A stretch of DNA of 64,000 nucleotides from Undaria pinnatifida (GCA_012845835.1 JABAKD010000011.1:4200697-4264696), one strand, 5' to 3'. Positions 10,811-24,300 are shown, numbered from the stretch's first letter. The notes: a model not told the origin generated them from the letters alone. Made by a program: numbers and translations.

Positions 10811-12100
10811 GGACCCTCGGGTCCCAAAACGTGTTTGAGGCAGGGAACGAGTCGCCTCCCTCCCTGACGGCGACGGGGGTTACACCGGAAGGAACAGAGC
10901 CGGCGCTGGAGAGTTACCCGTCAGCAGCGGGAGCAACGCTACCGGAAGGAGCAGCCCCGGCGTCTGAAGGTGACTCGAGGGTAAGGGGGCAGGCGGAGCC
11001 AGGAGGTGCTGATTATGTAGCCGCGGAGAAATCCTCATGTGGTCGGACGCAAGGATGCCACGGTGGCGTGACCCTTGCCCCCTCCACTGAGACAGCCCAG
11101 CGCCACCCCAGCGGCGGCGAGAATCACGGCGGGAGGAACGGGCCCGGCGCGAGAGAGCGACCCTTTCGCAGCGGGAGTGACACCACCGGAAGGTGCGGCT
11201 CTAGCGTCCAAAGGCGACCCGGGGGTAAGGGAGCAGACGGAGCCATGAGATGCTGCTTCTGTAGCCACGGGAAGCCCCCGAACTGCCGGAAACAGGGAGG
11301 CGACGTCGCCGGGACACTCGCCCCCGCCCCTAACACAGCCCAGCGTCGCCCCAGCAACATCTGGAGCGACCGTGTCCATGTCCCCTGGTACAGTAGAGGG
11401 TAGGGGAAGCATAAGAGGCAGACGAGGTCGACCGCGCGGATCCGGAAGGGGATCACAAGCAACGATAACTGGGAGAGGAACCGCCACGAACCGGGGGCGA
11501 ATCTCTCGACCGGTAAGCGGCGAGGTTCCCCCGACTCCTGCTGAAAGGAAGGGTTGGCGATGGAGAGAGGGAAGAAAGGGGTGAAGAGGGAGGAGGGCCA
11601 GCACAAGGGGACGTAGAGCAATTTTGTACCTTTATTGCAGACGACCAGAGCGGTACGACCTGCGGCGGCTGTGGAGCAATGATTGCTCAGGGAAACCGAG
11701 TGGTGGGGTTGCTCTGTGGCCGTCAACATGCAGTGCATGCGCGGTGCGTGGTGAATGCGGTCAGACGAGGTGGAACGCAGGTGCCGCTTCTCTGCGGAGC
11801 AAGGGGATGCACGGTCCGCCACGGAAGACGGAAGGCCTTAAAAGCGGCAGTTCAGGCCGACCCTGGACTACGCGTTACGGCAGCGGGACTCGGAGGGAGA
11901 CCTCACGATGGCGAGGAAGGGCACCGGGATCGCCTTTGCTATCCCTGAGATCAAAACACATTGGGAATTGCAGGATCACTTGATGGTGTTCCCCGTGAGG
12001 ACCTTCGTCAACGCTTCGTCACTGTTATCAAAGTGCGGCCGAGGCTGACTACTGTTCACGCCAAGCGTATCACCTGTGCGCTAGGCCTCCTCAATCACAC
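9900..12100 (+). pseudogene. decayed ORF1 region of a non-LTR retrotransposon
   Basis: No single frame spans the region. Three pieces have coding character. At about 10090-10250 lies a zinc-finger-like segment CAYCGRALEK..HGEQLHARC. At 10459-11403 lies a 314-codon frame rich in Pro, Ala, Gly, Glu and Ser, with SDPESKDLHASSYVQEFLAG near its start and a CCFCSHGKPPNC cluster near its end. At about 11620-11850 lies a segment with CGGCGAMI, HAVHARC and LLCGARGC, spaced like a RING-type metal-binding fold. Cys/His-rich ORF1 products that bind nucleic acid are usual upstream of reverse transcriptases in these elements. The pieces are joined by frameshifts and lie directly upstream of the reverse transcriptase in the same direction. 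Assignment as ORF1 is inferred from position and zinc clusters. Confidence 0.6.
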
Positions 12101-12359
12101 CTAGGGAGAGCACCGCCAATCCACACAATCGGAGAAGCGGCAATCACTCTTGAGATCGATCAAGCTGTGGTACATCCTCCCGGGTCTACCTCACTCGCAG
12201 GGTGGCCGAATGGAACGGTGCGAGAGGTTTGCGTCTGCCGTTTGCGGTGATCCTTTTGCTCCCGTGGTTAATGGAGTATACCCGTCGAACATCGACGAGG
12301 CAAAGTGCCCAAGCCCGCGAAGAGACAGACGCTGATATGTTTAAGAGGGCATCATCAGC

Positions 12360-15169
12360 ATGCCGCGACCGACGGGGGGTGACTGTAGCAGCACGCAGCC
12401 TCCTCGCGGAACCGCGCGCGCCGGGCAACGAGGAAGCGTGGGAGCGCGTGAAAGCAAGTTCCCGGAGGAGGACCAGACGTGCGTCTCCGAAGCTGCAGCG
12501 GCAGCGGTGGCAGCAAATTCCTCCGACCCGGAGGAAGGGAGTGGTCTCAGCTGGTGCCCAGAGGAAGAATTCGACCCACAGGTGGCCCTCGAGGTCATCA
12601 TTTCTCGCAACGCGTTATCAGGAGCGGGAAGCGACGGCCTGCGCTTTTCGCACTTGCAGTCAATAATCAGGACTGGTTTTCGGGCGCGAAATATTCGGAG
12701 CTGGCATTAGAGCCTTCTGGAGGAGAATTATCGATGATCCAAACGCCTTCCCGCCTGAATTCTGGCAGCTTTTCTTGCAATCCAATCTCACTGTCTTGGG
12801 TGAAAAATGCCGCCCCGTGTGCGTGGGGATGACGTGGAGGCGCCTTCTTGCGGCCGGGACCATGCGGCAGCGGCGACCACGGCTGGAGAAGGTCAACCGC
12901 GAAGCGAGACAGTTTGGAGTCGGAGTACGAGGGGGGGTGGAACAGGTAGCGCTAAGCGCAAGGGTACATCACGGGGCAAACAACTGGCTGGTCCTCACCG
13001 ATTGCTCCAAGGCATTCAACACAGTGAAGCGGACTGCTATGCTTGCGGAGGCAGCCACTTGCGTGCCGGCGCTTACACCGTTCGTGGCAAAATGTTTCGG
13101 CGAGATGTCTGCGCCCGTGTTCTTTCACATGCAATCGGGAGAAAGGCGGAAGATCGACTGCTCCAGCGGGGTACATCAAGGGGATGCCATGGGGCCGGCG
13201 TTGTTCTGCATGCCGTTCCTGCCGGTGCTGAAGCGGACACGGGCGGAATTCGAGCCAAGAGGGGTAGAAGCATTCGCCTACCTAGATGATATTAGCATCG
13301 GAATGATGGAAATCACAACCGATGCTGCGGAAGTTGTACCCTTTCTCTAGCGCGAGCTGTCCAAGATCGGCATTGCAATCAACCCGAGCAAAACGGTTGC
13401 CCTGCCCCTGAAGGGGCACGTATCTACGCCTGAACAAATCGCCTTTCTTGAAGGTATTGGCGTCAGCATCGCCGAACGTGGACGGGTTAAGGTGGTTGGG
13501 GTGCCTGTCGGCACAGATGAATACGCGAGGGAGAGCGCAATGGAGACGGTCCGAAACGGGGGAGCGGAGCGACTCGGGCGGATGTTGTCGCGCATGCCGG
13601 ACAAGCAACCGGCCAACCTGAGTGCCACTGGCTCTATGGTGCAGCGAACCTCCTCCCTTGAACGCGTGATGGACCCAGAGCTATCGCTGGCTGCATGCCG
13701 AAAGGCAGGTAGCAACGCCTTGTGGATGCTGGATAAACTGCTCGATCTCCCGGGGGCAGCAGAAAAATCGTCATTTTCGCGGACGGGTGCCCGACAAATA
13801 TGCTGACCCTGCAACCCTATCAACAGGCGCAGGCGAAGCCTGTCCACGGGGACCGGAGGGTTTAAGGTATCGTCGCTGAAGCCCGGAGGATGTCAGCATC
13901 CGTTGGGAGCTTGATGGCGACGGTACCGGAGCTGCTTGCTGACCTGTCCGGCGCTATAGGGGGTGGAGTCCGGAGGGAGCTGCCCGATTCTGACCTCGTG
14001 CGGCGCATCTAGAACAGAGTCAGGGACCTCCGCGATGTGCTTGGGGTTCCAGAGGAGGACATGGCGAACGTCGGGCCGGGAAGCTGGCGGGACAGAGCCT
14101 TTAGAGCAGGAGAGCAAGGTGTCTCAGGGCAATCAGTTGCAGACGTGTTGCCTGCACACGACGCCGAAGCTATCAGCTCCAGCAAAGTGCAGCATATACT
14201 AGGTAAACTGATAAACCGAGTTGGTTATGAGAAGAAGCACCCGTCGCTTTGCTGGACCAGCTCCCCCAGACGAGGCCCCAGCGAGAAACAGGCGACTCTC
14301 AAGGCGAGAAGGAGACGCGTGGCTTGGCCAAGGCACGGCAACGGAGTCAATCGGGATCAGGAGCTACCGCCTTCTTAAGGACGAGGCCTGTAGGCTCAGC
14401 TAGAACCACCCCTGCATCAGAGTTCGTGACTGCGGGGAAGAGGTTTCTGGGGATAGAGGAATTCCTGGCGGCGAGGTGCCCACGCTGCGGTGAAGCGGAG
14501 GTCTATACGCGGCATGCACGACTGTGTCACCGATCCGGCGCGCACGTGAACCAGCACCAACCTCTTGTGCACGCGCTCTCCCGCACCCTTAAGAGCATGT
14601 CAATCCGTCACCAGGCAGAAAGCGGAGCCCCGTTCCACGCAAACGGGGGTTTGCGAATGGACGTCGTTACCGAGGCGGGTGGCCTCCGAGATGTTGCGGC
14701 ATCAGAGTATCGCGACAAATCGATATTCCTCGACGTCACGTACATGCGGACCCACAAGCGGGGGTCCACATGCGGGAAGGCGACAAGGATCGAAACGGAT
14801 CAGCTGTTTCTACTTCCGAGGCGCGCAAGCGCCACCACTACGCTCGTCCAGGACAGGTGTCCTTCGACGAGCGACAAACTCGCCACCCTCGCGGTGGTAA
14901 GCTTTGGGCGCCTCGGTCGAGAACGCAGCGACCTGATCGATCAGATAGCGGCGAGCATCGTTGGAGGGGCGGACGCATTGTCCCTAGCGCGGAAAGACGT
15001 GTGCAAGAAGAGCCTATTCCAAATAATCTCTGTGACCACTCAGGTCGTGATTTCGCGCAGAGTTCATCGATATAGACTAGTTCTGAGGGACCGCCAGGCC
15101 GCGAGGGGACGGGAGGAAAAAGCGGGAGGAAGAAGCGGGAGGACTACGGCGACTGGCGTGGGGTGGTAA
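12360..15169 (+). pseudogene. non-LTR reverse transcriptase, frameshifted
   Basis: Conserved blocks appear in order across three frames. They are GAGSDGLRFSHLQSII (12.6 kb), FWRRIIDDPNAFPPEFW, LTDCSKAFNTVKR (motif A, about 13.0 kb), SSGVHQGDAMGPALF (motif B), AFAYLDDISI (catalytic YLDD, 13.28 kb) and INPSKTVALP. A Cys/His cluster CPRCG..RHARLCH follows at 14.48 kb. Next comes a segment with LRMDVVTEAGG and FLDVTY, resembling a PD-(D/E)XK endonuclease core, and then KLATLAVVSFGRLG. Damage seen: a frameshift near 12680, in-frame TAG at 13348 and 14010, a frameshift near 13800-13860, one near 14240, and a pair near 14757 and 14870. The frame ends at TAA 15167-15169. Such polymerases copy element RNA at a nicked target. 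The catalytic motifs are intact but the frame is not, so this copy is dead. The endonuclease reading is less sure than the polymerase. Confidence 0.9.
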
Positions 15170-15914
15170 TGTTGATGAGGATGAGGATTAAGGTAGACTA
15201 ATAGCCAAAACATATGTGTAAGGAAAGGAAGCAATAGGCAAAAGCAGAAGATGTGAGGAAATGAAATGGGGAAATGGTTGGCAGAAGATACCACTGCTGC
15301 TCTATGGAGGGATTATTCGACTTTGTAGATACTACTGCTTCACGGAAGGATACTCGATTTACATCGGAACGGCATCTCTACACTATATTGTCAGAGGGCA
15401 AAAATAATAACAATAATAGTAATAGTTTATAGATTCGACGTGAAAACATGTCATGGTTGGGGTGAAACCAGGTAATATTATTATAAAAAAAAACAGGTAA
15501 TATTATATGTCATTAGATGTCACATTCACGTCCAGGCCATCATAGATGGGCGATAATGTAGGTGACGATGATGGGACAAACAGGACGCCCCTCATCTCAC
15601 TACCCTGCCCTACCTTACCTTGCCCTGATTTGCCTGTTCTCCAGGGTTCTATTTAGAGCAATAAGGATGTATAATCCTTTAGTCTAGCCAGCGAGCCATG
15701 GGAGAGACGATAAAGACACTGGAACCCATGAGGGGCGCGCTTCCCGACGCCGGCCATCCACGCATTCCCCACTCTGAGTACCGTCACACAATAAACCGCC
15801 ATTACACTGGAGAAAAGAAATCAACTGCTGCATGTAGCAACAAATAAAATAACAGAACCACCTTCATCAGGCGGAAAAACTTACCCACGTATTATACTAA
15901 CAATAAAAAAAAGT
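15170..15914. other. no gene supported; possible retroelement 3' flank
   Basis: The sequence after the reverse transcriptase stop holds AT-rich stretches (aataataacaataatagtaa) but no conserved frame and no clear poly-A end for the element. Confidence 0.4.
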
Positions 15915-17650
15915 TTGCAAACAGGACTATCGAACGATGACGTCGGCATGGCAAGGGGCACCGTATTTCAGGAGACACGATCGGGTGCTGGTTTCAAAAC
16001 CGGCGATTTTATCGTTAAAGGAAAGTTGGGGGGCGCGGGCTACCACCACCGTAGAACGAGAGACGCGTGCTACGATAGAGGTGAAAAAGCACTTTTTCTC
16101 TGAAAAATTCCTCATTTTGGGAAGCTTAAGACCTCTCCCAAAGAGAACGATTTGCAGAAAAATAAAACTGCTGCTACCGGATGAAACATCCAATGGCCTA
16201 GGTACACAACGAGAATCATGCGAAAAAAACGGTCTACTCCCGACGATTTTGGGTTAAGGTTAAGGAGCCCCGTCATTCCGAAAACAAATATAGCCAAAAC
16301 AAAATAGCCAAAAAAGGGTACCTGGTATACCTCTATCGTAGCATGCGTTGACACAACCTGCTGCACGCTCTTCCTGGTGGTTGCTCACACGCGAGGAGCT
16401 CTTCTTCTACCATCCCTCACCCATCCCTCACCCAAAATCTTATTTTGAGGTAGTCTAGTAGTCCAACAGACTGAAAAACAAACGCACTCCGATGGACACA
16501 CCCCATGGCCTACGCATATAAAAAAATCAAAAAAATATCAGTATCATAGCAAAATAAGATGTTATGCATATTTTGCTTTCCCGACGATTTTGGGTTTATT
16601 GAGGAGCCCCATCACTTTCAGATATTTTTTGTATTTGAGCCAAAAAGTGCTCTATACCTCTTTTACAGCAATGGCGCGTCAGGATCATCTAGATCTTCAC
16701 GAGGGGCTCTTTTGCTGTGGTATATCCCCTCTACCCTCCCGTCGGGTGCGTTATGATTTTGTAGAAGAGCCATCACATGAGGAACTCAATATCTCACCCG
16801 AAAAATGACTTGGAAGGCATTCGTTCGCCAACCCGACCAAGCTTCTATACCCTTAGTCCTAAAACAATATGTACTTGTGAAATTGCTTCACTAACCGACA
16901 GTTCCTCACATAAGGAGCTCAATTGGTCCGGTATACCTTTTTTGGGCGCAAAAACTGAAACCCCTACCGTGGGATGACTCTCCCCTCGTCCCCTTTATAG
17001 CTGGCAGGCGTTATCGCCTGCCTGAACCAACGGCTCTCCGCCACCCTTTTCTGTCAGAAGGTGTGAGGGGGGCAGCAAGCAACTAATACCAGAGATGTAA
17101 CAATCTAAGCAGCCCTCGTGTGAGTGGCCATTACAGAGCCAGAGGCATTCCTGCATCGCATTAGCCGGTGCCCACGTCCATATTGCCCCAATACTACGAG
17201 TACTACACTACGCTGAACTGGCGGAGCGTGGCAAAAATACTCATAATTTGCGTAGATGTTCCTGAACCAACACGCCTTCCATATACTAAGATTCAATACC
17301 GTTCTGGAACACAAAAACTCCCAGATTTCCTACGCACGTTAATATCTTCACATTGGCCGTCCTATATAGTAAAAAGGACGCGTGCTTCGTTAGAGGCGCA
17401 CCACATTTTTTCTGAGGTCGGCTCACTTTCGGAGCTTTAAGACATGTCTTGACCCCCAAAAAATAATTTGGAGTAAAATAAAACTGCTACTGTACCGGAT
17501 GAAGCATCCCATGGCCTGGGTACACAAACGAGAATCATGCAAAAACAAAAATGGCCAATTTCCGACGATTTTGCCCAGGTTAAGGAGCCCCGTCATTCAG
17601 AAACCATTTCAGACGAAAAAAAGTGCTACCTCTGTCATAACACGAGTAAA
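15915..17650. repeat. three decayed copies of a dispersed repeat (family P)
   Basis: A block with aaaataaaactgctgctacc, then atggcctaggtacacaacga, then ccgacgattttggg, then ggagccccgtcatt occurs at about 16140-16290 and 17470-17600, and in part at 16500-16630. A related block lies at 29590-29900. The segment 16770-16990 matches 31375-31600. Frames here show no protein motif. Confidence 0.7.
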
Positions 17651-19060
17651 ACTTTGAAACTTGACGAGGATTCGCGGGCAACAAAAAATCATTATAATTC
17701 ATCAGTTATCATACCGTCACAGCGCTCGACCGCCAGCTGATATTTTTTTTGCTTGTCTGCGCGCTGAGGAAGGCTTTGGTTAACTCCGTCACAGACACCT
17801 TAGTCACAGACACCTTAAGCCCGGCGCAGACACAAGGCAATCATCGTGTGCAACCACCTGGTGCTCATTCTGTGTTTCATGCATAAGAACAAACTCATGT
17901 CACAAAGAAAAACAAAAAAAACAAGGAACTATTCCCATACCCGCGACAGACAATTTCCGCGTGTTTCCGTCTCGCCTCTTTCATACAAAAAAATAAATAA
18001 ATAACAAACCCCTCGGATCGAAACCCAGACATACTACATGCACTGGAACAACACCAGGGAAGGGAGAGGGTACCCGAACTTTCGCCGCGGGGTTTAGCCC
18101 ACTCGCACGAGTGATTCTGTACCTCACTGGATTTTTTTCTTTTCAAGGCTGTTATTTGTTTGGTGCAGCGTAGCTTACCGCTCCATTAATTGCGGATGCA
18201 TATCGCAAAACGAACAAGAAAAAAAAAAAAACAGCACGAAAGCTCAAGACCGCGCGAAAAGAACAGAGCGTCAGGTGCCCGCGCGAATGACTCCGAACTT
18301 CTGCAAACAATGGCCACAAAAGTCACCCCCTTACTGCACCCTTGGCATTGGCCACTGCATAAAACCACGTCACCACGTCACTGCTGTTGCTCTGTCTCTG
18401 CTTCTATCTATCTCTTTCTCTTCCTGTCTTGTCTCCCTGGGCGTGCAGCCCCCTATGCGCGCGCTGGCGAGGCCGAGATAACCGCAAGCAAGGCAACCGC
18501 TGCTTCGCCGGGCGGTCGCTTACCGTTCCGCGCCGGAGCGCTTCACCGCTTAAAGTACCCTTTTACCGCTGTAAAAAATATTCCACACTAAGGCCGAGTA
18601 ATTTTACCAACAACAATCCAAAGAGGTAAAGCTTCATTTTCACCGGACTAATCGCCCGAGGGAAAACCTAAAACAAAGAACAAAAAAAGACGCCCCTCCA
18701 AGCCTACAGACTGCAAAGAACCCAACTGACAAAACAGCTATATACTTTTTATTACGAGAGTTTTCTTTCAGCTAAAACACAAAAAAAAAACACACACACA
18801 ACGCGGTACGGCGCATATACGATTACCCGGTATACCAGGCGTGCATATAGGTAAGCCATATTATACCGCCCCAGGCACCGCATAATGGAGTATCGATACA
18901 TACGCTATACCGACGCTACAATTGGGACGGACAAAAGGACGGCACTACGAGGGATTTTTCTACACACCGCCCCTGCTGCACCCCCCCCCCCCCCCTTCTC
19001 CCTCCTCCTCTCCCTCCCCGACCCCGGACTGCCTACACCAATACTTTAAAAAACTATATA
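17651..19060. other. no gene supported
   Basis: It contains A runs, a CA stretch at 18790-18800 and a C run near 18970. A strong acceptor-like tract ends in gcgtgcag near 18450, but stops follow at once in all usable frames. Confidence 0.4.
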
Positions 19061-19199
19061 GGAATTAGAATAGACATCTGGAATTGTAATTCCGCCGCGC
19101 CTTTGCGGAGGTGTTGTGGAATCTTCCCGACCTAGCCGGCTAGCCTAGTAGCAAGCAGTCGCATCGGAGTGCGAGCAGGCAACAGTCCCAGCAGTAGCG

Positions 19200-19245
19200 G
19201 GGTGTCCCAGCAGTAGCAGGGTAAACCTAATCCTAACCCTAACCT
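19200..19245. repeat. interstitial telomere-like repeat
   Basis: The sequence cctaatcctaaccctaacct is two to three CCCTAA units with errors. It follows a twice-repeated tcccagcagtagc. The TTAGGG-type unit is consistent with brown-algal telomeres. Confidence 0.6.
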
Positions 19246-19789
19246 TGAGATTTCTCGGTTTTCACTCTTTATTTCATATAATAAGAAAAAATGCTCGCGT
19301 ACACTACCGCCGACTCCAGTCTCCCCCCTTCCCTACTGCTGCTGAGTACGTACGTTTTTTTCCTCCTGTGCGTTCTGTGGACATGTGATGGGGCGATGCA
19401 CAGCGAGGGTCTCCTCCTATAGTGCCGGTTGAATAGTGCCTATTGCCGGTACAGTGCCGGTGAAACCGCCTTAACACGACTAAAACCGGCCAATACTACT
19501 GTAGTACCAAGTGTCGGCACTTCCATCCACTACCACTGTACCACCAAACGAAAAGGAAACCAAGCCGAGACAATGGCCACGGTAGGTCACCCCCCCCCCC
19601 CACTCCCACCACACACCAAACACTCGGCTCCGGTAAGCTGGCAACCCTCATGTCTGCTTTTCTCTGTCTAGTTTAGGTCAATCGCGCGTGTGGTTCAATA
19701 CCTCTCTCAAAAACGGAGTGAAACATACTTGGGTGGCGAAGCGAAATAACCCAATTCCATGGCGGTGCATACTGCGAAGCCCAAAAGCC

Positions 19790-20080
19790 CGTAGGTGTAG
19801 CCGTTTCGTAGCCAGTTCGCGCCGTTTCGTAATCGGTTCATGCCGTTTCGTGCCGTTTTTCGTTTCGTTGCCGTTTCGTAGCCAGTTCATGCCACTTACA
19901 GTCGTTTTGTACTAGTAGGCGTTTCGCAGTCGTTCTAGCCCGTTTTTTTTTTGTCGTTTTTGTCTTCTTTTTTTCGCTGTTTCGGTTCGCTTTGTTTCGC
20001 TTCGCTTGGTTTCGTTTCGCTTCGCTTCCTCCCGTGTCGTTTCGCTTCGCTTGTGTGTTTGTTTCGCTTTGCTTCGGCAG
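19790..20080. repeat. GTTTCG-rich degenerate satellite
   Basis: Units such as gccgtttcgtagccagttc give way to tighter gtttcgcttcgctt units. The KRNETKR-type frames on the minus strand are translations of this repeat. Confidence 0.8.
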
Positions 20081-20369
20081 CGGTTGCTGTATGATTTCGT
20101 CATTCCCTACAATCACACGTTTTCCGCGCGCAATCGGGCAGGGGAAAAATGGGCCTCAGGAGGTGAGTGGCGATTTTCACGCCAAAAGAAACAACCGTCC
20201 AGAAGACCATCCTCCAGTTCACTATGCACCCCTTCCTCCCATCTTCATCATCTTTCATGCTCCTGCTCCTGCTCTTGCTGCTGCTGCTGCTGAAACCGCG
20301 TTAATCCATCACGGAATTCAACCCTGAAAACAGCGATCGGCATTTCCCCGGGGTGTCCGAAAAGGGGGT

Positions 20370-20500
20370 AAGGGGGAAGGGGGCGGGGGGGGGGGGGGGG
20401 GGGGGGGGGGGGGAAGGGAAAGAAGGGAGGGGGGGAGGGGGGAGGGGGGAGGGAAGGGGAGGGAAGGGAACGAGGGCAGGGGGGAGGAACGAGGGGCCGT
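20370..20500. repeat. long G run and GGGA-rich tract
   Basis: About 28 consecutive G interrupted by few bases (20384-20413), followed by ggga/ggaa units. It could fold as a G-quadruplex; frames through it are meaningless. Confidence 0.85.
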
Positions 20501-20732
20501 TACAGCATAACCATGGTTGGATCGTTTCTTCGCGTATGAAAGCGACACGTTCTTTTCACGGCTTCACCTTTGATTTTACCTTGTTTTTTCAACTCGCTTT
20601 CCGTTTCTCTCTATTTTCCTTGTTCCTTTTCACATCTTTCAATTTCTTCCCTCGTCTTCTCTTTTCTCCTGTGTTTTTATTCTTGTCCTTCGAACCATTA
20701 AATACTATTCCGGTCTTTCGAACTACAGCAGG

Positions 20733-21260
20733 GGTCCCCCAATGAGGCAGTCTGAGTAAGGTGGTATCCCTGTATAAGGCGGTCTCAGTAAGGCAGTATC
20801 CCGATATAAGGCGGTCTCAGTAAGACGGTATCCCGATTTAAGGCGGTATGAGCAAGGCGGTTTCCCGATATAAGGCGGTCTAAATAAGGCGGTATCCCGA
20901 CATGAGGCGAACTGAGTAAAGCGGTATATCGATATAAGGCGGTCTGAGTAGGACGGTATCCCCATATAAGGCGGTATGAGTAAGGCGGTATCCCGATATA
21001 AGGCGGTCTAAATAAGGCGGTATCCCGACATAAGGCGATCTGAGTAAGGCGATATCCCGTTGTAAGGCGGTCTGACTAAAGTGGTATCCCGATATAAGGC
21101 GGTCTGAGTAAGGCGGTATCTCGATAAAAGGCGGTATCCCCATATAAGGCGGTATCCCGATATAAAGCGGTCAAAATCGCTTGGCGCAACTGGGGAATTG
21201 CACTCATAGCTCTGAACGAATAAGGCGGCTTCCCCCGATAAGGCGGTCAGAATGCTCTCG
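20733..21260. repeat. 32-bp minisatellite downstream of the carotenoid oxygenase gene
   Basis: About fifteen imperfect copies of a unit like gtatcccgatataaggcgg followed by tctgagtaaggcg. The unit is 32 bp, not a multiple of three, so each strand stays open by cycling frames, giving IPPYSDRLISGY and similar peptides. It ends about 120 bp beyond the stop of the minus-strand gene. Confidence 0.9.
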
Positions 21261-21382
21261 CACATCACCGCCTCCCCTATATAGTGCTGTATTAACTCTC
21301 CTTACAAACACCAACGTTACCAGAAAAACTACAAAAACGCAAGGAGCAGGCCCTTTCCCAAGACGCGCGCGCTCAACAAATC

Positions 21383-24300
21383 TCAGAAACCTCTCTCACC
21401 CAAGCCAGAAAACTCGGACTTGGCGACGTTCCAGCCCTTCTTGCCGAACAGATCCGTCAGCTTGAACGATTTTTCCACCTGCTCCGGGGTCAACACCAGC
21501 TCCGGGCAGAAACCCCTTCACCATTAGAGGGCAGACGCGTGAGGGGAGGGGGGGGGAGGGGTCATGAGGGCGCGATAAAGACGATACGGCTAGGTGGGGT
21601 GGAAGGGGTATTGGGAGAGAGGAGAGTTCGCGGGGAGGAGAAGGAGTCGGCGGGGGAGGGGTGTACTCTCGAGGAGGGGGCGGTGTACTCTCGAGGAGGG
21701 GGCGGGGGGGCGGGAAAGGGGGGGAGGAGGGAGGAGGGAGGAGGGGTCGGGGAGCGGTCGGGGGAAGAGGGATCGGAGGGGTGAAGAGGGAGGAGGGGTC
21801 GCGGGGAGGGGGAGGTATCCTTCTTGCTCGCACGGCCACGGTCAACCCCCAGCCTTTCTACAGGCGATTGTTAGCAGACGGCACATCGGCCGACGACAAA
21901 CAGGCCGACGGCCGAGCTGTACTATCGATACCCCGTCGACTCCCTTTCAATTTTCGCGCATACACCAGACTCTCACCAGAGAACAACAACTTACAAAGCA
22001 ACACAAAAAAGACACTATGCCCTCTCCCGCCTTCCCCCCACCCCACCTCCCTTCCGCACATACACCTGAGCAAACCCGAAACCTAACTAGTCAAACGTGT
22101 CTGCCTTATTCTTCTCTCACCCGTGCAGCAAGTGGGGAATGAAACCCTTGAGTGGCAGTCGGCATAGGGGGCCCTTTGACACATTCGCGGCGTCTAGAAT
22201 AACGACTTCGGTGCGGTGGTCCTTGCCGTTGACTAGGACGCTGGCGATGTAGCCAAAGTCTTCGGCGGCATCCGGCTTGGCACCCTTGCGGGGGATGAAG
22301 GTCGGCTGTTCCCGAATAGCACGAAGAAATAGACAAAAAAAGAGAGAAGGAGGCAGCAGAGTGTGGGTGAGTTAAGGGGGGAAGCAAGAGAAGGAGGAAG
22401 AAAAGCGGGAAAGAAACCGAGGAAATTACGCGTATCATACTGCTGTTCATACCTTATTATAGTATCGCCTATCACGTTATATCTATATCGAATAGTGTCA
22501 CATCATACCATACAAGGGTGTATCATATAATATCATACCATCTGTAACATGATATTATACCATACCACATCACATCATATCGTATCACATCGTATCAGAT
22601 CACACCACATCAGATCACACCAGATCATGTCATATCATATCAAATCATATAAAATCATATCATATCATACAATATCACATCACATCATATCACATCACAT
22701 CATAAGAATATCATATCACACCATAGTATATAACATATTATCACATTCGTTCATTTCATATCATATCACATCACGTCACACCTATTATATCACCGCATAC
22801 CAAAGCATATCGTGTCACATCACATCATAGCATATCATGTCATATCATATCATACCATACCATACCATATCGCACCATATCATATCATATCACACATACC
22901 TCCCCCAGGAACTCGTGCGCCTCGGGCAGCCACTTCTCGTTGGTTCCTTTCACCGTGTCGATCTTCACCACCCCCTGGACGGGACACGCCTCAGGCCCAT
23001 CACAAACGCCGCAAGCGGCCCACACATAGCGGTGCTCCTGGCAATAAACCTAAGTAGTCACGCAGGCCGGGCGCAACAGTCAGTGTTGACGCAGAAAAGC
23101 AGGGAAGGTGAGTGCGGGTGAGGGGCGGGAGGGGAGCCGGGGGGGGAAGGGGGGTATTCATTGGAGGTGAAGGGAGGGGAGGGCAGCGGGGGATAGAATG
23201 ACTGCACACCACCACCATATTACCACCAACACCAACACCAACAGCCGCCATGGCTCACTCACGCCATGTCGTTCAGAAATATGTTTCGTCCAAAAACCGA
23301 TATCGTACCACCATTTTTTTTTTTTTTTTTCTTTTTTTTTTTTTGCATACTTTTAGTTTCCAGCTTCTGGACAAGCCGTGGTCACAGGTGTCATCCCTTC
23401 TCCTCCCCGGTTCTTGCCTTCATTTTTTATCGCGCATAGGGTTCAGCAATCCCACTGCTCGTCGATTTTTCATCGAACGTTGCTAACTCACGCTCTCGCG
23501 CTTTCCGCAAGTCAATTTGTCCACAAGAAAAAGTCCCAACGAATTTATACGAGTATGCACTCGGCGGGGCTCGAACTCACGAAACTGACCTATACCAGGC
23601 TCGAGGATAACCTGATACGCCACCGGGGCGACCGGTACCATGTCTCACCTTGGGGTTGACAACCGGGAAATCGAGGTGCTGGGGGTACACAGCCTTGCAG
23701 TCAACCACCGCCCCTTCAGGAGACGACACATCGAATCGGTATCGTTTTAAAACATTTTCACTCACGTCCCTAGCGAAATCTGCCGACGGCGGGGGTGGGG
23801 GGGGGAGGGAGAGAGTGGAGGGGGGAGGGGGGGGGCGAGGGAGGAGGGGGGAGAGGAGGGGGGAGGGGGAATGCGAGGGAAGGGAGGGGAGGGGGCAGCG
23901 GTGGAGGAGGGACGGGAGGGAGGGGGGGGGACGGGAGGGAGGGGATGGAAGGGGCGGAGGGGCGGTGGGAGGGGGAGAGGACGGGAGTGGGACGGCGTAG
24001 GAAAAAAAACATCAACATATCAAAACGTTTTGGTGACATGGCCAAGTTTTTTTTACGGCCTCGGGCTGTCTCTAGTAGCAAAACTCTTATCGACCAAAGA
24101 CAAGGCCTGCAAATTCTTCAATAACGTTCAGGCTTTTTCCAAGCGGAGGCGAGAAAAAAAATGGCGCCGCATTTCGCAAGAACCGGCTGGAGGTACTCCA
24201 AGGCATGTCTGTACGACACTAAAACCAAGCTATTTGAAGGAAATAACGTATCTTATTAATGTTTTCACACACGAGTCCAAATGTCCACGCCGTTTTTGAG

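Noticed and set aside
18380-18480. Strong polypyrimidine tract and AG near 18450 as an exon start
   Set aside because: Stops follow quickly in all frames that have coding character and no donor is found.
20723-21268. Minus-strand frames with repeated IPPYSDRLISGYRL peptides
   Set aside because: They come from a 32-bp DNA minisatellite that has no stop in any of the cycling frames; the ends of the frame match no gene signal.
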